This document shows, piece after piece, positions 35,352 through 45,402 of a stretch of 64,000 nt of DNA (position 1 is the first letter of the stretch; the number at the start of each line of letters is the position of its first letter). The position numbers were made by a program, and so were the translations under genes. The stretch comes from Prevotella fusca JCM 17724 (GTDB lineage: Bacteria > Bacteroidota > Bacteroidia > Bacteroidales > Bacteroidaceae): positions 496,001 through 560,000 of the forward strand of contig NZ_CP012075.1 in NCBI RefSeq assembly GCF_001262015.1, read 5' to 3'. The notes under the pieces were generated by a model that was given only the letters and a program-made list of their open reading frames with translations, was not told the DNA's origin and did no database searches.

Positions 35352-36625
35352 AACAAAGGGTCTTAACATTCCTCTGTTGCCTGGCTTGTCTTTTTCCTGC
35401 CTCGGTCTCTGCACAGCGGCATGAGATAAATGATGCGAATATACGCTCTCTGAAGGTGATAGCAAACCAGAAATGGCTGGATTTGCCTGTAATGGTGCTC
35501 AACTCGGGAAGAATTAGCATTGACTTCGATGATTTAACGCATACTTATCGTCGTCTGACTTACCGTTTGGAGCATTGTGAGGCGGACTGGAAACCTTCTA
35601 CAGGACTGTTTGAGAGTGATGTCGTAGATGGTTTCATTTCCGGAAACACAATAGATGATGTCAAGGAATCTACACTGACAAATACACTTTACACACATTA
35701 TCATCTGGATATTCCCAATGACAAATGCCGTCCTAAGCTGTCTGGCAATTATCGTTTGTATATATATGATGATAACGAACCGGAAGTCCCTTTACTGACG
35801 GCTTGCTTCATGCTTACAGAACCTGCAGGACGGTCAATGGGAGTAAGGCTGAATATTACTTCGCAGACTGACCTGTCCATCAACAGTAAGCACCAACAAG
35901 TTGAGATGCAAGTGGACTATGGGAATTATACCGTAAGTAATCCTCAGCAACAAATCAAGACTGTTGTAATGCAGAACCGCAACTGGCTTGAGGCACGATG
36001 GAACAGTAAACCGCAATATGTCATGGCAAACGAATTGCGTTGGACACATAACCAGGATTACATTTTCCGGGCAGGGAATGAGTATAGGAAGTTTGAGATA
36101 CTATCAACAGATGTCACGTCTATGGGGGTTGACCGGATTGGATGGGATGGTAAGGACTATCATGCTTATCTCTTTCCCGCATTGCCCCTGCTGAATTATA
36201 TTTATGACGAGGATGCTGACGGTGCGTTTCTTATCCGCAACTCAGACAACATAGAAGTAAATACCACCAGCGACTACATGCTGACACACTTCCAGCTTAA
36301 CACTCCCTCACCCTATCCTTACAGAATATTCTTGAATGGTGACTGGACTTACGATCGTTTGCTTCCTGAATATGAGATGACTTATAATTCTACAGAGAAA
36401 TGCTATGAAGCTGTGGTTCCATTGAAGTTCGGTTATTACAACTACCAGTTCCTTGCCGTAAACGAACAAGGAAAACCTGCTGCTTTCAGCGTAGACAACA
36501 GTCATTATCAAACGGAAAACAGTTATCAGGCACTTGTTTATTTCCGTCCACAAGGAGGAAGAACAGACAAACTTGTTGGATATGCAAATGTAAAGTTTAT
36601 AAAAAACAAAAGCATCGAGGACTAA
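35348..36625 (+). CDS. DUF5103 protein, type IX secretion system Plug
   Basis: 425 residues with a signal peptide (MKQRVLTFLCCLACLFPASVSA). The body matches DUF5103, the Plug protein described with SprA of the type IX secretion translocon: NIRSLKVIANQKWLDLPVM at the start, a PRxNGDWTYDRL-like FLNGDWTYDRLLPEYEMTY segment near 330, and KFGYYNYQFL near 365. In structures of the translocon Plug blocks the periplasmic opening of the SprA barrel. Expected location is the inner face of the outer membrane. Confidence 0.85.
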   Translation: MKQRVLTFLCCLACLFPASVSAQRHEINDANIRSLKVIANQKWLDLPVMVLNSGRISIDFDDLTHTYRRLTYRLEHCEADWKPSTGLFESDVVDGFISGNTIDDVKESTLTNTLYTHYHLDIPNDKCRPKLSGNYRLYIYDDNEPEVPLLTACFMLTEPAGRSMGVRLNITSQTDLSINSKHQQVEMQVDYGNYTVSNPQQQIKTVVMQNRNWLEARWNSKPQYVMANELRWTHNQDYIFRAGNEYRKFEILSTDVTSMGVDRIGWDGKDYHAYLFPALPLLNYIYDEDADGAFLIRNSDNIEVNTTSDYMLTHFQLNTPSPYPYRIFLNGDWTYDRLLPEYEMTYNSTEKCYEAVVPLKFGYYNYQFLAVNEQGKPAAFSVDNSHYQTENSYQALVYFRPQGGRTDKLVGYANVKFIKNKSIED

Positions 36626-36940
36626 ACGCAGTAATGCTATAATCCCTATGCTGTAAAAGGATATAACACCTTTTATCCGATAGATTATCTTTTAGTGCTG
36701 TCCTGTAAACATTTCCCGTATAAATTAGTCATAGGCGTCTTACTATGACATGAATAATCATAATAACCCTTTCTTCCCGTTTTCGGCTGATGTGTTGCTG
36801 CCCATCACACGTGGTGGTGTTGGTAAACACCATTGGTGTTGAACACTAATCACTTTGCGATATGTTGCCGGAATACAGACATCTTTTACTTACCAAGCAG
36901 AGTTATACTACCAAAAGTAAACAAAACTTATTTGAGATTG
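36626..36940. other. Intergenic region between convergent genes with short hairpin repeats
   Basis: No gene. At 36815-36832 TGGTGTT-GGTA-AACACCA forms a 7-bp hairpin, and the GGTGTTG motif recurs at 36836; this is the sort of small palindromic repeat often seen between Prevotella genes. A terminator function for the DUF5103 unit is possible. Confidence 0.5.
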
Positions 36941-37369
36941 TCATCTAAACTCTATTAAGCGAAACACCTCTCCCTCCAAACCTATAATAGAATCAACACC
37001 AATCCTCTTTCCGTTGTCCATGAGTATCATGCGCTCACTGTCACGAATAGCCTTGACAACACCTGTAACAGTAAGATAACTTCCACCTTCCTTGTGTGCA
37101 TCAGGCTGGAAATAAGTAATTGAAACAGTCGGACGTTCTGCTAAATTAGAGAAAAGAATCGAGAGCTTGCGGTCCAGCAGCTCTCGGTCATCCTCCATCA
37201 TCTCAACTTTCGGACTTGTATAGCGTGCCGTTTCCGCGACAACTTCCCCATAACTGGTAAGGGCTGCAAAGGGTGCAAACTGTGCTGCACGACTATAGAG
37301 CCTCATCTGCGGATGCCGCTTTGAAACGTGATGCGGAAGATGGATTATATCATCGTAATTATCTGTCAT
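36941..37369 (-). CDS. YolD-like protein
   Basis: 142 residues with the YolD-like (PF08863) start HVSKRHPQMRLYSRAAQFAP and FAALTSYGEVVAETAR, then an SH3-like C-terminal half with DNGKRIGVDSIIGLEG. YolD-like proteins are encoded beside Y-family polymerases in Firmicutes and Bacteroidota and are thought to modulate them. Its start overlaps the polymerase stop by 4 nt (ATGA), so the pair is coupled. Confidence 0.85.
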   Translation of the reverse strand: MTDNYDDIIHLPHHVSKRHPQMRLYSRAAQFAPFAALTSYGEVVAETARYTSPKVEMMEDDRELLDRKLSILFSNLAERPTVSITYFQPDAHKEGGSYLTVTGVVKAIRDSERMILMDNGKRIGVDSIIGLEGEVFRLIEFR

Positions 37370-38886
37370 GCCTTATGTCCTCCTATCTGTTTGTTTCGAT
37401 CCCTTGCCGTTGACCCTTCATCAAAGTTCAACCCACGGAGCAGAGAATTCTTTCCAAATCTGTTTTTGATGTTGATAATGGTTTCCTGTATCCTTCGTTC
37501 ACGTACCAACTCAGCTGCTTCTACCTCCTGTTCCCTCCTCACTGCTTCATAATCAGTAAACATATCAAGCTCAACAGGTTTATGTGTCTTTTGTTTCATC
37601 CGTTCTTCGCTAATGACGTGATTTGTTGAGATACTCAGTCTTCTGATTAATAATCTTTTGTCAACAACCTCGTCATAAAGTGCAAGAACAGCCTCCCCAA
37701 TTAGGCGGGCGGAAGACGTAAAGCGATGAAGATTGGCTGTTCCGTGAGCACTCTTCGGCACTTTACGTCCATACCAGTCAACTGCGACAGGACCAGCATA
37801 TCCCTTTCCAGCTGATGACGTCAAACTTTCACGGTCGTAACCAACGTACAAAACGAGTTGGTCTGTTACACAACGTTTCTCTACCAAGTCCAGCGCAATG
37901 GCATCTGCCATCTCCTGCACTACGACTCTTGCCTTACGAAAAGTGTAAGCATCCTGTAGCACCTGACCACTGCTCATCGAACAACTCTCCGGTCGATAAG
38001 CCTTGACCATCTCCATCGTACAGGGTTCCCATCCCCAAGCATGATCAATAAGCAGCTCTGCATTTACTCCAAAAAGTTTATAGAGCAGTTCCTCCTGATG
38101 GATGGAACAACGTGCAATCTTGCCCATCGTGTCAATACCATAGGAATACAGACGCTGTGCTATACCCCTTCCTACACGCCAGAAGTCTGTAAGCGGACGA
38201 TGATTCCAAAGTTTCTCACGATAGCTTTTCTCATCCAATTCGGCAATACGCACGCCGTCCTTATCGGCAGGAATATGCTTTGCAACAATATCCATCGCTA
38301 CCTTACAAAGATACATGTTCGTGCCTATGCCCGCAGTTGCTGTAATACCCGTCTCACGCAAGACATCACGTATCATCTTCCTTGCCAGTTCATGGGCAGT
38401 CATCCGATAGCTGTAAAGGTAAGAAGTAGCATCGATAAACACCTCGTCTATTGAATACACATGTATGTCTTCTGGTGCAATATACCGCAGATAGACATTG
38501 TATATCTTCGCACTGTACTGGATATAATGCGCCATACGGGGCATAGCTGTCACATAATCGACTGCCCAGTCTGGGTGTTGTTCCAGTTCTTTTGCATCGT
38601 ATGACTTTCCTGTAAACGTTTTTCCCGCTGAAGTTCTCCGTTCCTCATTGACCTCTCTCAGACGTTGTACGACCTCAAACAGACGTGCACGCCCAGGCAG
38701 ACCGTATGCTTTCAGAGAAGGTGACACGGCAAGACAGATGGTCTTTTCCGTCCTCCCCACATCAGCAACGACAAGATTGGTCGTCATCGGATCAAGTTCA
38801 CGTCCCACACATTCCACACTTGCATAGAACGATTTAAGGTCTATAGCAATGTAAGTTCTACTGGATGATTTTCTCGATGAAGACAT
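37366..38886 (-). CDS. Y-family DNA polymerase, UmuC/UvrX-like
   Basis: 506 residues. Translesion polymerase: first catalytic motif IDLKSFYASVEC near residue 15 (Asp), second SIDEVFIDAT (Asp-Glu) near 147, helix-hairpin-helix region around 240, and little-finger domain around 290-420. It begins with a Ser-rich tail. The sequence is of the YqjW/UvrX type, not E. coli DinB. Operon with the YolD-like gene suggests damage-inducible mutagenesis; no LexA box was identified. Confidence 0.9.
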   Translation of the reverse strand: MSSSRKSSSRTYIAIDLKSFYASVECVGRELDPMTTNLVVADVGRTEKTICLAVSPSLKAYGLPGRARLFEVVQRLREVNEERRTSAGKTFTGKSYDAKELEQHPDWAVDYVTAMPRMAHYIQYSAKIYNVYLRYIAPEDIHVYSIDEVFIDATSYLYSYRMTAHELARKMIRDVLRETGITATAGIGTNMYLCKVAMDIVAKHIPADKDGVRIAELDEKSYREKLWNHRPLTDFWRVGRGIAQRLYSYGIDTMGKIARCSIHQEELLYKLFGVNAELLIDHAWGWEPCTMEMVKAYRPESCSMSSGQVLQDAYTFRKARVVVQEMADAIALDLVEKRCVTDQLVLYVGYDRESLTSSAGKGYAGPVAVDWYGRKVPKSAHGTANLHRFTSSARLIGEAVLALYDEVVDKRLLIRRLSISTNHVISEERMKQKTHKPVELDMFTDYEAVRREQEVEAAELVRERRIQETIINIKNRFGKNSLLRGLNFDEGSTARDRNKQIGGHKA

Positions 38887-39131
38887 TGATAGCAGGAGTG
38901 AAAGGAAATTAAAGGGGTTAAGATTATATTTTACTGGAAGTTAGAAAGACCAAAGGAGTTATATCGAGTCAAGACAAGACAACAGCTTGTTGGAAGTTAG
39001 AGGAGTCAAAGGGAATTAAAAGACTTTAGTCGTTACCTTCTACTTATGAAAAAGACTCAGAAACAAAGTATTGCCCCAACTTCTTTAACTCCTTTACTCC
39101 ATCAACTTCTCTCACTCACTGTTACACTCCT
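38887..39131. repeat. Intergenic repeats with GGAGTTA/TAACTCC arms
   Basis: The stretch contains repeated GAAGTTAGA/GGAGTyA units on one side (38938, 38989) and AACTTCTTTAACTCCTTTAC on the other (39078), so long imperfect hairpins can form. Related arms occur at 2807-2866 and 42782-42870. No gene is visible. Confidence 0.55.
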
Positions 39132-39530
39132 TTAATAATCCTTCTCAGTGTAAGTTTCATCCAGCAACACCTTCGACGGAGCTTTGCCAGAATGATAAGT
39201 ATATCTGAAATTGAAGCCGGCATCCTTGTAAGCCTTTGTACCAGGGTCAGCCTTCAAAGCATCGCCTAAGGCTTTCCTTAACTCTGACCTTTTCGCAACA
39301 ATGACCTGTTCATTGTCAGCCTTGTCCAAAAGTGTATGATAGTAATGAATCGTACGGGAAGAGGCTTCAAACACCATACTGTCCATTCGGGTATCATTAA
39401 CCACTGGTGTTGGGCATTTCTTCTCCGTGTATTCCTTACATTCCTGTGCCGCCCTTTCCTCCAAGCTACCGTGACAGGCAGTGAGAGAGAGCAGCAGTAC
39501 ACCTGCATAAAATAACTGTTTCATTCTCAT
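39132..39530 (-). CDS. Small lipoprotein of unknown function
   Basis: 132 residues. Signal peptide with lipobox LSLTAC, Cys about residue 19, then SLEERAAQECKEYTEKKCPT. The rest is alpha/beta with a C-terminal FNFRYTYHSGKAPSKVLLDE segment. The sequence resembles uncharacterised lipoproteins of Prevotella/Bacteroides; no function can be given. The second Met (39524) may be the true start. Faces the outer or inner membrane as a lipid-anchored protein. Confidence 0.75.
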   Translation of the reverse strand: MRMKQLFYAGVLLLSLTACHGSLEERAAQECKEYTEKKCPTPVVNDTRMDSMVFEASSRTIHYYHTLLDKADNEQVIVAKRSELRKALGDALKADPGTKAYKDAGFNFRYTYHSGKAPSKVLLDETYTEKDY

Positions 39531-39626
39531 TCAACTAATATTAAAAGTGGTTCAGAATACTCATACAAAGAAAACACTCTTTATATATCCCTCACCGAAT
39601 ATCTGTTGCAAAGATAAGAAAAAATA

Positions 39627-40242
39627 GATTCTTCTGTTAAATGCGTAGACACTTTTCGTATAGCTTTAACAAAAGAACCGAAATTATGCATTATACAAAA
39701 AGACAGCCAAGACAGTCTTGGCTGTCTTTTTTATTATCATCCTCCGACACAGAAAACCTTTTCATTTTAATACTTTGAAAACGCAGGCAATAGATTGAAA
39801 AATCATGACATAATTTCGGATAAAATATCTACAGATAAAGGCAAAAATACGTGTAAAAAGCAAGTTTGCAACCAACAGGAAATCAGTTGGTTATAAACCC
39901 GTGCAAGAAAAGGTGCTTAATTGGACTTCAAAAGGGCGTCAGTTAGACCTCAAAAGGGCATCTATTGCAAGTCAATTGGGCGTCTTTTAGAAGCCAACAG
40001 AGCATATATTGGTTTTGAGTTGCATGAAAATAGTTTACAGACTCCGATTGACACGGGAATAAGTTGTTCATAGAAGACTGAAAGACATGGTAACGGGTAG
40101 ACATCGTTCTCATTTGCCTTTTCTGCATTTTTATTTTGTGCTTTATCCTCCTTTGTGAGCCCATCTGATTTTGGATAGTCATACCATGCAAGCGTATAAG
40201 CCTTTATTCTATTTCCAATTCCATGCATTTAACGGAAGAACC
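39627..40242 (+). mobile_element. MITE copy E (616 bp)
   Basis: Flanked by AAAAAATA (39619-39626) and AAAAATTA (40243-40250), an 8-bp duplication with one mismatch. Ends GATTCTTCTGTTAAATGCG and GGTTCTTCCGTTAAATGCAT. Its central hairpin is the best in the family: 39697-39713 pairs perfectly with 39715-39731, 17 bp with A-run and T-run, i.e. a bidirectional terminator shape. The 11-bp array is at about 39912-40000. It lies 52 bp upstream of the lepA -7 box. Confidence 0.92.
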
Positions 40243-40294
40243 AAAAATTAGGTAATTTCTTATTTTAACATTCTTAATTCTCAATAATTATGAC

Positions 40295-40302
40295 TATATT
40301 TG
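40295..40302 (+). promoter_or_regulatory. -7 box for lepA
   Basis: TATATTTG matches TAnnTTTG, 25 nt before the lepA start at 40327. Its -33 region lies just downstream of the MITE E flank. Confidence 0.7.
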
Positions 40303-40326
40303 CACTTTGAAAATATAGACAAACTG

Positions 40327-42108
40327 ATGAATCATATAAGAAATTTCTGCATTATTGCCCATATCGACCATGGTAAGTCAACCTTGGCGGATCGTCTTCT
40401 TGAATACACTCAGACGATTAAGATAACAGGAGGGCAGATGCTTGATGATATGGATTTGGAGCGTGAACGTGGCATTACCATTAAGAGTCATGCTATCCAG
40501 ATGGAGTACACGTCAGACAAGGAGAAATATGTTCTGAATCTTATTGATACTCCGGGGCACGTCGACTTCTCCTACGAAGTATCACGAAGCATTGCAGCAT
40601 GCGAAGGAGCTCTACTCATCGTCGATGCAACGCAGGGAGTACAGGCACAGACCATCTCCAATCTCTATATGGCAATCGACCACAACTTGGAGATTATCCC
40701 TGTCATCAACAAGATTGACATGCCAAATGCCATGCCAGAAGAGGTTGAGGACGAAATTATTGACCTTATAGGATGTGACCCGGAAGACATTATCCGTGCC
40801 AGTGGAAAGACAGGCGAGGGTGTGCCAGAGATTCTTGAAGCCATTGTCAAGCGTATTCCTGCACCAACAGGAGACACCAAGGCACCGTTGCAGGCACTCA
40901 TCTTCGACTCCATCTTCAATTCTTTCCGTGGTATCATCACACTCTGCAAGGTTGAAAATGGCGTCATTAGAAAAGGCGACAAGGTAAAGTTTGTACAGAC
41001 AGGAATGGAATACACAGCTGATGAAGTTGGTGTGTTGAAGATGAACATGCTCCCAACCCAACAACTGTCAACAGGTGAAGTTGGATACATTATCTCAGGT
41101 ATAAAGAATGCAACAGAGGTAAAGGTGGGTGATACCGTTACCCACATAAACAACCCATGCCAACAGGCCATTGAGGGATTCCAAGAGGTTAAGTCGATGG
41201 TCTTCGCAGGAGTCTACCCTATTGACCCGAATGATTATGAGGGGCTCCGTGCTTCATTGGAGAAACTCCAGCTCAATGACGCAGCACTTACATTCCAGCC
41301 AGAGAGCTCACAGGCACTGGGCTTCGGTTTCCGTTGTGGTTTCTTGGGATTGCTCCACATGGAGATTATTCAGGAACGACTGGACCGTGAGTTCAATATG
41401 GATGTCATCACTACCGTACCTAACGTAAGCTACATGGTGTATGACAAGCAAGGAAATGAAAAAGAAGTGCATAATCCATCAGGACTGCCTGACCAGACAA
41501 TGATTGATCACATTGAAGAGCCTTATATCAGAGCATCTATCATTACATCAAGTGAGTACATCGGTCCTATCATGACACTCTGTCTTGACAAGCGAGGTGA
41601 GCTCGTCAGCCAGAACTACGTGAGTGGAAACCGCTTGGAACTCATCTTCATGATTCCATTGGGCGAGATTGTTATTGACTTCTATGACAAGCTAAAGAGC
41701 ATCTCCAAGGGATATGCTTCCTTTGACTATCATATCGACTCGTTCCGTCCTTCCAAACTGGCAAAACTCGACATCCTTCTAAACGGAGAACCAGTCGATG
41801 CACTTTCAACACTGACACACGAAAGCAATGCCGTCGTATTCGGAAGAAGAATGTGCGAGAAGCTGAAAGACCTGATTCCACGTCAGCAGTTTGATATTGC
41901 CATCCAGGCGGCAATTGGTGCCAAGATTGTTGCACGAGAGACCGTAAAACAGGTGCGCAAGGACGTTACAGCCAAGTGTTATGGTGGTGACATCAGCCGC
42001 AAGCGCAAACTTCTGGAGAAGCAGAAGAAAGGTAAGAAACGCATGAAACAGATTGGAAACGTACAGGTTCCACAAAAAGCATTCCTTGCAGTATTGAAAT
42101 TGGACTAA
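40327..42108 (+). CDS. lepA: Elongation factor 4 (LepA)
   Basis: 593-residue translational GTPase that acts in ribosome back-translocation and assembly. G1 [18 protein letters not shown] at residues 10-27, G2 in [10 protein letters not shown]3 [13 protein letters not shown]4 NKID, and the LepA-specific C-terminal domain ending [17 protein letters not shown]. The frame extends 9 codons upstream to 40300, but that start lies on the promoter; [16 protein letters not shown] at 40327 is the correct start. 29 nt before a Crp-like gene, which may be read through. Confidence 0.96.
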   Translation: MNHIRNFCIIAHIDHGKSTLADRLLEYTQTIKITGGQMLDDMDLERERGITIKSHAIQMEYTSDKEKYVLNLIDTPGHVDFSYEVSRSIAACEGALLIVDATQGVQAQTISNLYMAIDHNLEIIPVINKIDMPNAMPEEVEDEIIDLIGCDPEDIIRASGKTGEGVPEILEAIVKRIPAPTGDTKAPLQALIFDSIFNSFRGIITLCKVENGVIRKGDKVKFVQTGMEYTADEVGVLKMNMLPTQQLSTGEVGYIISGIKNATEVKVGDTVTHINNPCQQAIEGFQEVKSMVFAGVYPIDPNDYEGLRASLEKLQLNDAALTFQPESSQALGFGFRCGFLGLLHMEIIQERLDREFNMDVITTVPNVSYMVYDKQGNEKEVHNPSGLPDQTMIDHIEEPYIRASIITSSEYIGPIMTLCLDKRGELVSQNYVSGNRLELIFMIPLGEIVIDFYDKLKSISKGYASFDYHIDSFRPSKLAKLDILLNGEPVDALSTLTHESNAVVFGRRMCEKLKDLIPRQQFDIAIQAAIGAKIVARETVKQVRKDVTAKCYGGDISRKRKLLEKQKKGKKRMKQIGNVQVPQKAFLAVLKLD

Positions 42109-42137
42109 AATTCAAAGAAATAAGAAAGGATAGGAAA

Positions 42138-42737
42138 ATGAAAGAATTGGTAAACGACACCAGGGATATTGCACGTGAATTAGCACGTAAATACAGTACG
42201 ATGACCCATGACGAATTGGATGTACTTGAAAGTATCCTCGTACCAATGAAATTTGCCAAAGGACAGATGATCCTCAGTGAAGGTGAAACCTGCAAGCACT
42301 TCTATTATATTGAGAGAGGACTTATACGCCAGTTCTATTTCAAGAACGGGAAGCAGATTACCGAGCATTTAGGAGAGGACCGAAGCATCTTCATGTGTAT
42401 AGAAAGTCTTTTCCGTGAAGAGCCTACTAAACTACAGGTGGAGGCTTTAGAGCCGACTTTGGTTTATGCTTTGCCTAAACACAAGCTGGAGCAGGTGGCA
42501 CTTCATAATGTAAACATCCAGATTCTCTACCGTAAGATACTGGAAGAGAGTCTTATCACCTCACAGATTCACGCTGACCTTGTACGCTTTGAGACTGCAC
42601 AGGCACGCTATAAGCGAATGTGCAAACTTAATCCTCAGGTTGTCTTACGTGCGCCACTGGTCTATATTGCCAGCTACCTACAGATGACACCTGAGACTTT
42701 AAGCCGTGTCCGCTCATCAACATTGCTTGATGACTGA
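42138..42737 (+). CDS. Crp/Fnr-family transcriptional regulator
   Basis: 199 residues. A cNMP-binding-like beta-roll at about 30-120 (VPMKFAKGQMILSEGETCKH, YYIERGLIRQFYF) and a short C-terminal helix-turn-helix (LVYIASYLQMTPETLSRVRS). It lacks the canonical Arg-Ser cAMP phosphate-binding cassette and FNR cysteines, so the ligand is unknown. Many such proteins in Bacteroidota respond to redox or nutrient signals. Starts 29 nt after lepA. Confidence 0.87.
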   Translation: MKELVNDTRDIARELARKYSTMTHDELDVLESILVPMKFAKGQMILSEGETCKHFYYIERGLIRQFYFKNGKQITEHLGEDRSIFMCIESLFREEPTKLQVEALEPTLVYALPKHKLEQVALHNVNIQILYRKILEESLITSQIHADLVRFETAQARYKRMCKLNPQVVLRAPLVYIASYLQMTPETLSRVRSSTLLDD

Positions 42738-42781
42738 CCAGGCTGTGTACCAGACAGAAATCATCAAGGAACACCCATAAG

Positions 42782-42870
42782 AAGTTAGAGGAATTAAGCA
42801 ATTACCTTATTATCTGCAGATTGAAGCAGATGATAGAAGAAGGTAATGGCTTAATTCCTCTAACTCCTTT
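42782..42870 (+). terminator. Long inverted repeat after the Crp-like gene
   Basis: AGTTAGAGGAATTAAG (42783) pairs perfectly with CTTAATTCCTCTAACT (42850); inner arms ATTACCTT/AAGGTAAT extend it. It is followed by CCTTTTATTC. It sits between convergent genes and shares the GGAGTTA-type arms with other intergenic hairpins. Confidence 0.6.
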
Positions 42871-42945
42871 TATTCTATATGACACCTTATATTGTTAGGA
42901 CATGACATGTAAAGAACACTTACAAACCAAACAATCCGTTCTGCC

Positions 42946-44976
42946 TTACTCTTCCAATGCTCCTGCATAACTGACAATCCTCCCCTCGCTTGTTACACCT
43001 TCAATAACAAGGCGATACCCCGAACGACAGACAGAAGGCAACAGCAATCGGAAAGAACGCCCACGCAAAGAAGGCAACCACACTGGGATGCGCTGGTTGG
43101 GAGTAAAACATTCCGGAACTTGATAGCCTAAAGTTGTAAATATCTTCGTGTTCGTCAGCGGAACATCATCAGTCTTGAAATCACCTTTCTTTGTCGTTAT
43201 AGAGATGACACCCATACCACCAATGGCTCCCCAGATAACCGTAGAGCCGCCCTTGAAAACATCTACTCTTTCAACATCCGCCATCTGGATATTGTCTAAG
43301 TCATAATCCTCATTGACAAATATCCCATCTATCGCAACCGCTGCGGGACGTCTGCCTCCAACCGTCGCACCACCTCGCACATAACACTTTCCCAAATCCA
43401 CCGTCACACCGGGAATCCTGCGTAACAGTTCATGCAGACAGGTTGCCCCGATACTTTCAATATCCCGCAACCCAAAGGAAAAATCGGCTGTCCGGGCATA
43501 AGCATCGGAACGGGAAGCATACGCCGGTTGGTGGCTGAATACATGAACCTCATCCATCAGGACACCATCTTTCGGCATATCCAGCATAGCATCAACGCGT
43601 GTTGTGTCATGCTCCGTCCATTCAAACGAGGGGAACTGCCCTGCATAAGGAGGGAAGTCTTCCTCATCCAGTAACAGCTTCACCCACGATTTTCCAGCCT
43701 TTGTAAACGCATTCAGAACATATTGTGTCCCTTCAGGAAAGTCCATTCCCTCAAAAGAAAAGCGTCCTTGCGCATCGGTCTTTGCCATTGCATAAAAACC
43801 TTTGTCGGGTGAAATGAGATTTACGACTCCTTCTTTTATCGGTTTATGACCAATCAGTGTCTCAACCCTTCCTCGTATCACAGCCGTTTTTTCTATGCCA
43901 ATCCGCCCCTTCTTACAGCCTCCTCGGATTACGTCGTCCATTCGATACCGTTTCCAGTTACAGCCGCCAGCCAATCCTTCAGCTTCTTTACTTGACAAAA
44001 TAGATGCCGGTTCTTCCGGACACCCAGCTACATCCATATCAAACAGCAAATGGGAAAGGATATTCGACCGTCCTTTCACATCATTCATACCTGCATATTC
44101 CACACGCACAGAGACATCCATTGTCTCTCCTTCCCGCAATCCATCTGCCGTAATAAGACAAGGAAGCATTCCGTCATCAGTAGTATCTGAAGCATCCCAC
44201 TTCGCTGAAATCGCACAATGTTCTTTCTCCGGGTACAAAAAAAACAGTTTCTCAACGACTGTTTTCAAGTTTCCGTCAAGAAGTTGAAAAGAGTAAATAC
44301 CACCTTGGGAAAGACTATCTCTACAGAGAATGACATCCTTTCCTTCACTTATCTTTCCAAAGTAAAGTGGAATGGAACGACAGTGTACAAATAACCTGTA
44401 TTCGTTCTTTACAATATTATTTCCACTACTAATACTTACTTTAACACTATTACTTAATCTTTTTACATTCAGATATATATCTATTTTACTAAAACTTTCA
44501 CTTAAAGTATCATCATACTTAAAAGGCAAGAGCTTTCCATGTCCGCCGATAAAGATACTTTTCAGACTTTCATATCCTTCTAAGTTCAACATATTCTGCG
44601 TATAGCTACGTAACATATAACGTCCTTTCGCCACCCCTTCCGGAATGTCTATATACCCCACGAAGTCCTGATTACTCCGCAACAGACGTACACGTTTCAC
44701 AACAAGGCGTTCCGGGTTAAGGAGTTCAACATATACATAACGGCTCATACTATCTGTTTGATGAACCACAGCATTCACCAGAAAGACACGCAGATTAATC
44801 CTCTGTCCTGCCTGATAGCTGTCTGCATCGGTAAAGACGTATGTCTTCTCCTGTGGGAACAACTGTACCTGTCGAAGAATACGGCTCAAAAGGACGTTGT
44901 CAGTCTGCGCATACAATGCTGTATGAACACATATCAGTAATATGGTGAAAAGTAGTTTTCTCATATACATGGGCAT
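42946..44976 (-). CDS. MG2-like/TonB-plug surface protein
   Basis: 676 residues. Signal peptide (MRKLLFTILLICVHTALYA, start may be the third Met at 44964), an alpha-2-macroglobulin MG2-like domain near 35-130 (EKTYVFTDADSYQAGQRINL), a carboxypeptidase-regulatory domain near 365-440 (VRGRVETLIGHKPIKEGVVN-like), and a TonB-receptor plug domain near 520-610 (GATCLHELLRRIPGVTVD, FKGGSTVIWGAIGGMGVISI). It lacks a 22-strand barrel, so it is not a transporter itself; such plug-only proteins in Bacteroidota are thought to be part of outer membrane assemblies. Role unknown. Confidence 0.8.
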   Translation of the reverse strand: MPMYMRKLLFTILLICVHTALYAQTDNVLLSRILRQVQLFPQEKTYVFTDADSYQAGQRINLRVFLVNAVVHQTDSMSRYVYVELLNPERLVVKRVRLLRSNQDFVGYIDIPEGVAKGRYMLRSYTQNMLNLEGYESLKSIFIGGHGKLLPFKYDDTLSESFSKIDIYLNVKRLSNSVKVSISSGNNIVKNEYRLFVHCRSIPLYFGKISEGKDVILCRDSLSQGGIYSFQLLDGNLKTVVEKLFFLYPEKEHCAISAKWDASDTTDDGMLPCLITADGLREGETMDVSVRVEYAGMNDVKGRSNILSHLLFDMDVAGCPEEPASILSSKEAEGLAGGCNWKRYRMDDVIRGGCKKGRIGIEKTAVIRGRVETLIGHKPIKEGVVNLISPDKGFYAMAKTDAQGRFSFEGMDFPEGTQYVLNAFTKAGKSWVKLLLDEEDFPPYAGQFPSFEWTEHDTTRVDAMLDMPKDGVLMDEVHVFSHQPAYASRSDAYARTADFSFGLRDIESIGATCLHELLRRIPGVTVDLGKCYVRGGATVGGRRPAAVAIDGIFVNEDYDLDNIQMADVERVDVFKGGSTVIWGAIGGMGVISITTKKGDFKTDDVPLTNTKIFTTLGYQVPECFTPNQRIPVWLPSLRGRSFRLLLPSVCRSGYRLVIEGVTSEGRIVSYAGALEE

Positions 44977-45274
44977 CAGTTAGTCTGTCTCTACATTAGG
45001 TTCTCGGTAACGAAAGTAATTGTCTGTAGAGTTTTATGCAAACTTACATAAAAATCTTAAATTAAACATCAGTAAGATGAAAAAAACACGCTCTTTAAAA
45101 AAAATATACGAATAATAATAATCAAAACAAACGTTCTATCCGCTCTATACGATAAGAAACAACTGTATTTTAAAGACAGGATAAAGACTATACATATAAC
45201 TCAGAAATCTACTTCATGAAACATTATTTGTCATAATAAAATCATAACAGGAAATCTGTTGATGATGATTTGCA

Positions 45275-45402
45275 CTCAAATTAAGCCCAAACTGTCGGTC
45301 AAAAGATGCTTAATTGAAGCCTAACTAAGGCTTAATTGAGATCCAACTAAGCACCTTTTCTTGCATAGTCTCATAACTGACTGATTAACTGTTAGTTGCA
45401 AA
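45275..45402 (+). repeat. 11-bp repeat array (8 units) with GTTAGTTGCAAA motif (array 3)
   Basis: Eight units in 11-bp phase from 45275 to 45362. Clear units are GCTTAATTGAA (45308), GCTTAATTGAG (45330), and the terminal CACCTTTTCTT (45352); even units are of the GCCTAACTAAG type (45319). GTTAGTTGCAAA begins at 45391, 29-30 nt after the array. Same architecture as array 2 and as the module inside the MITEs. Confidence 0.87.
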
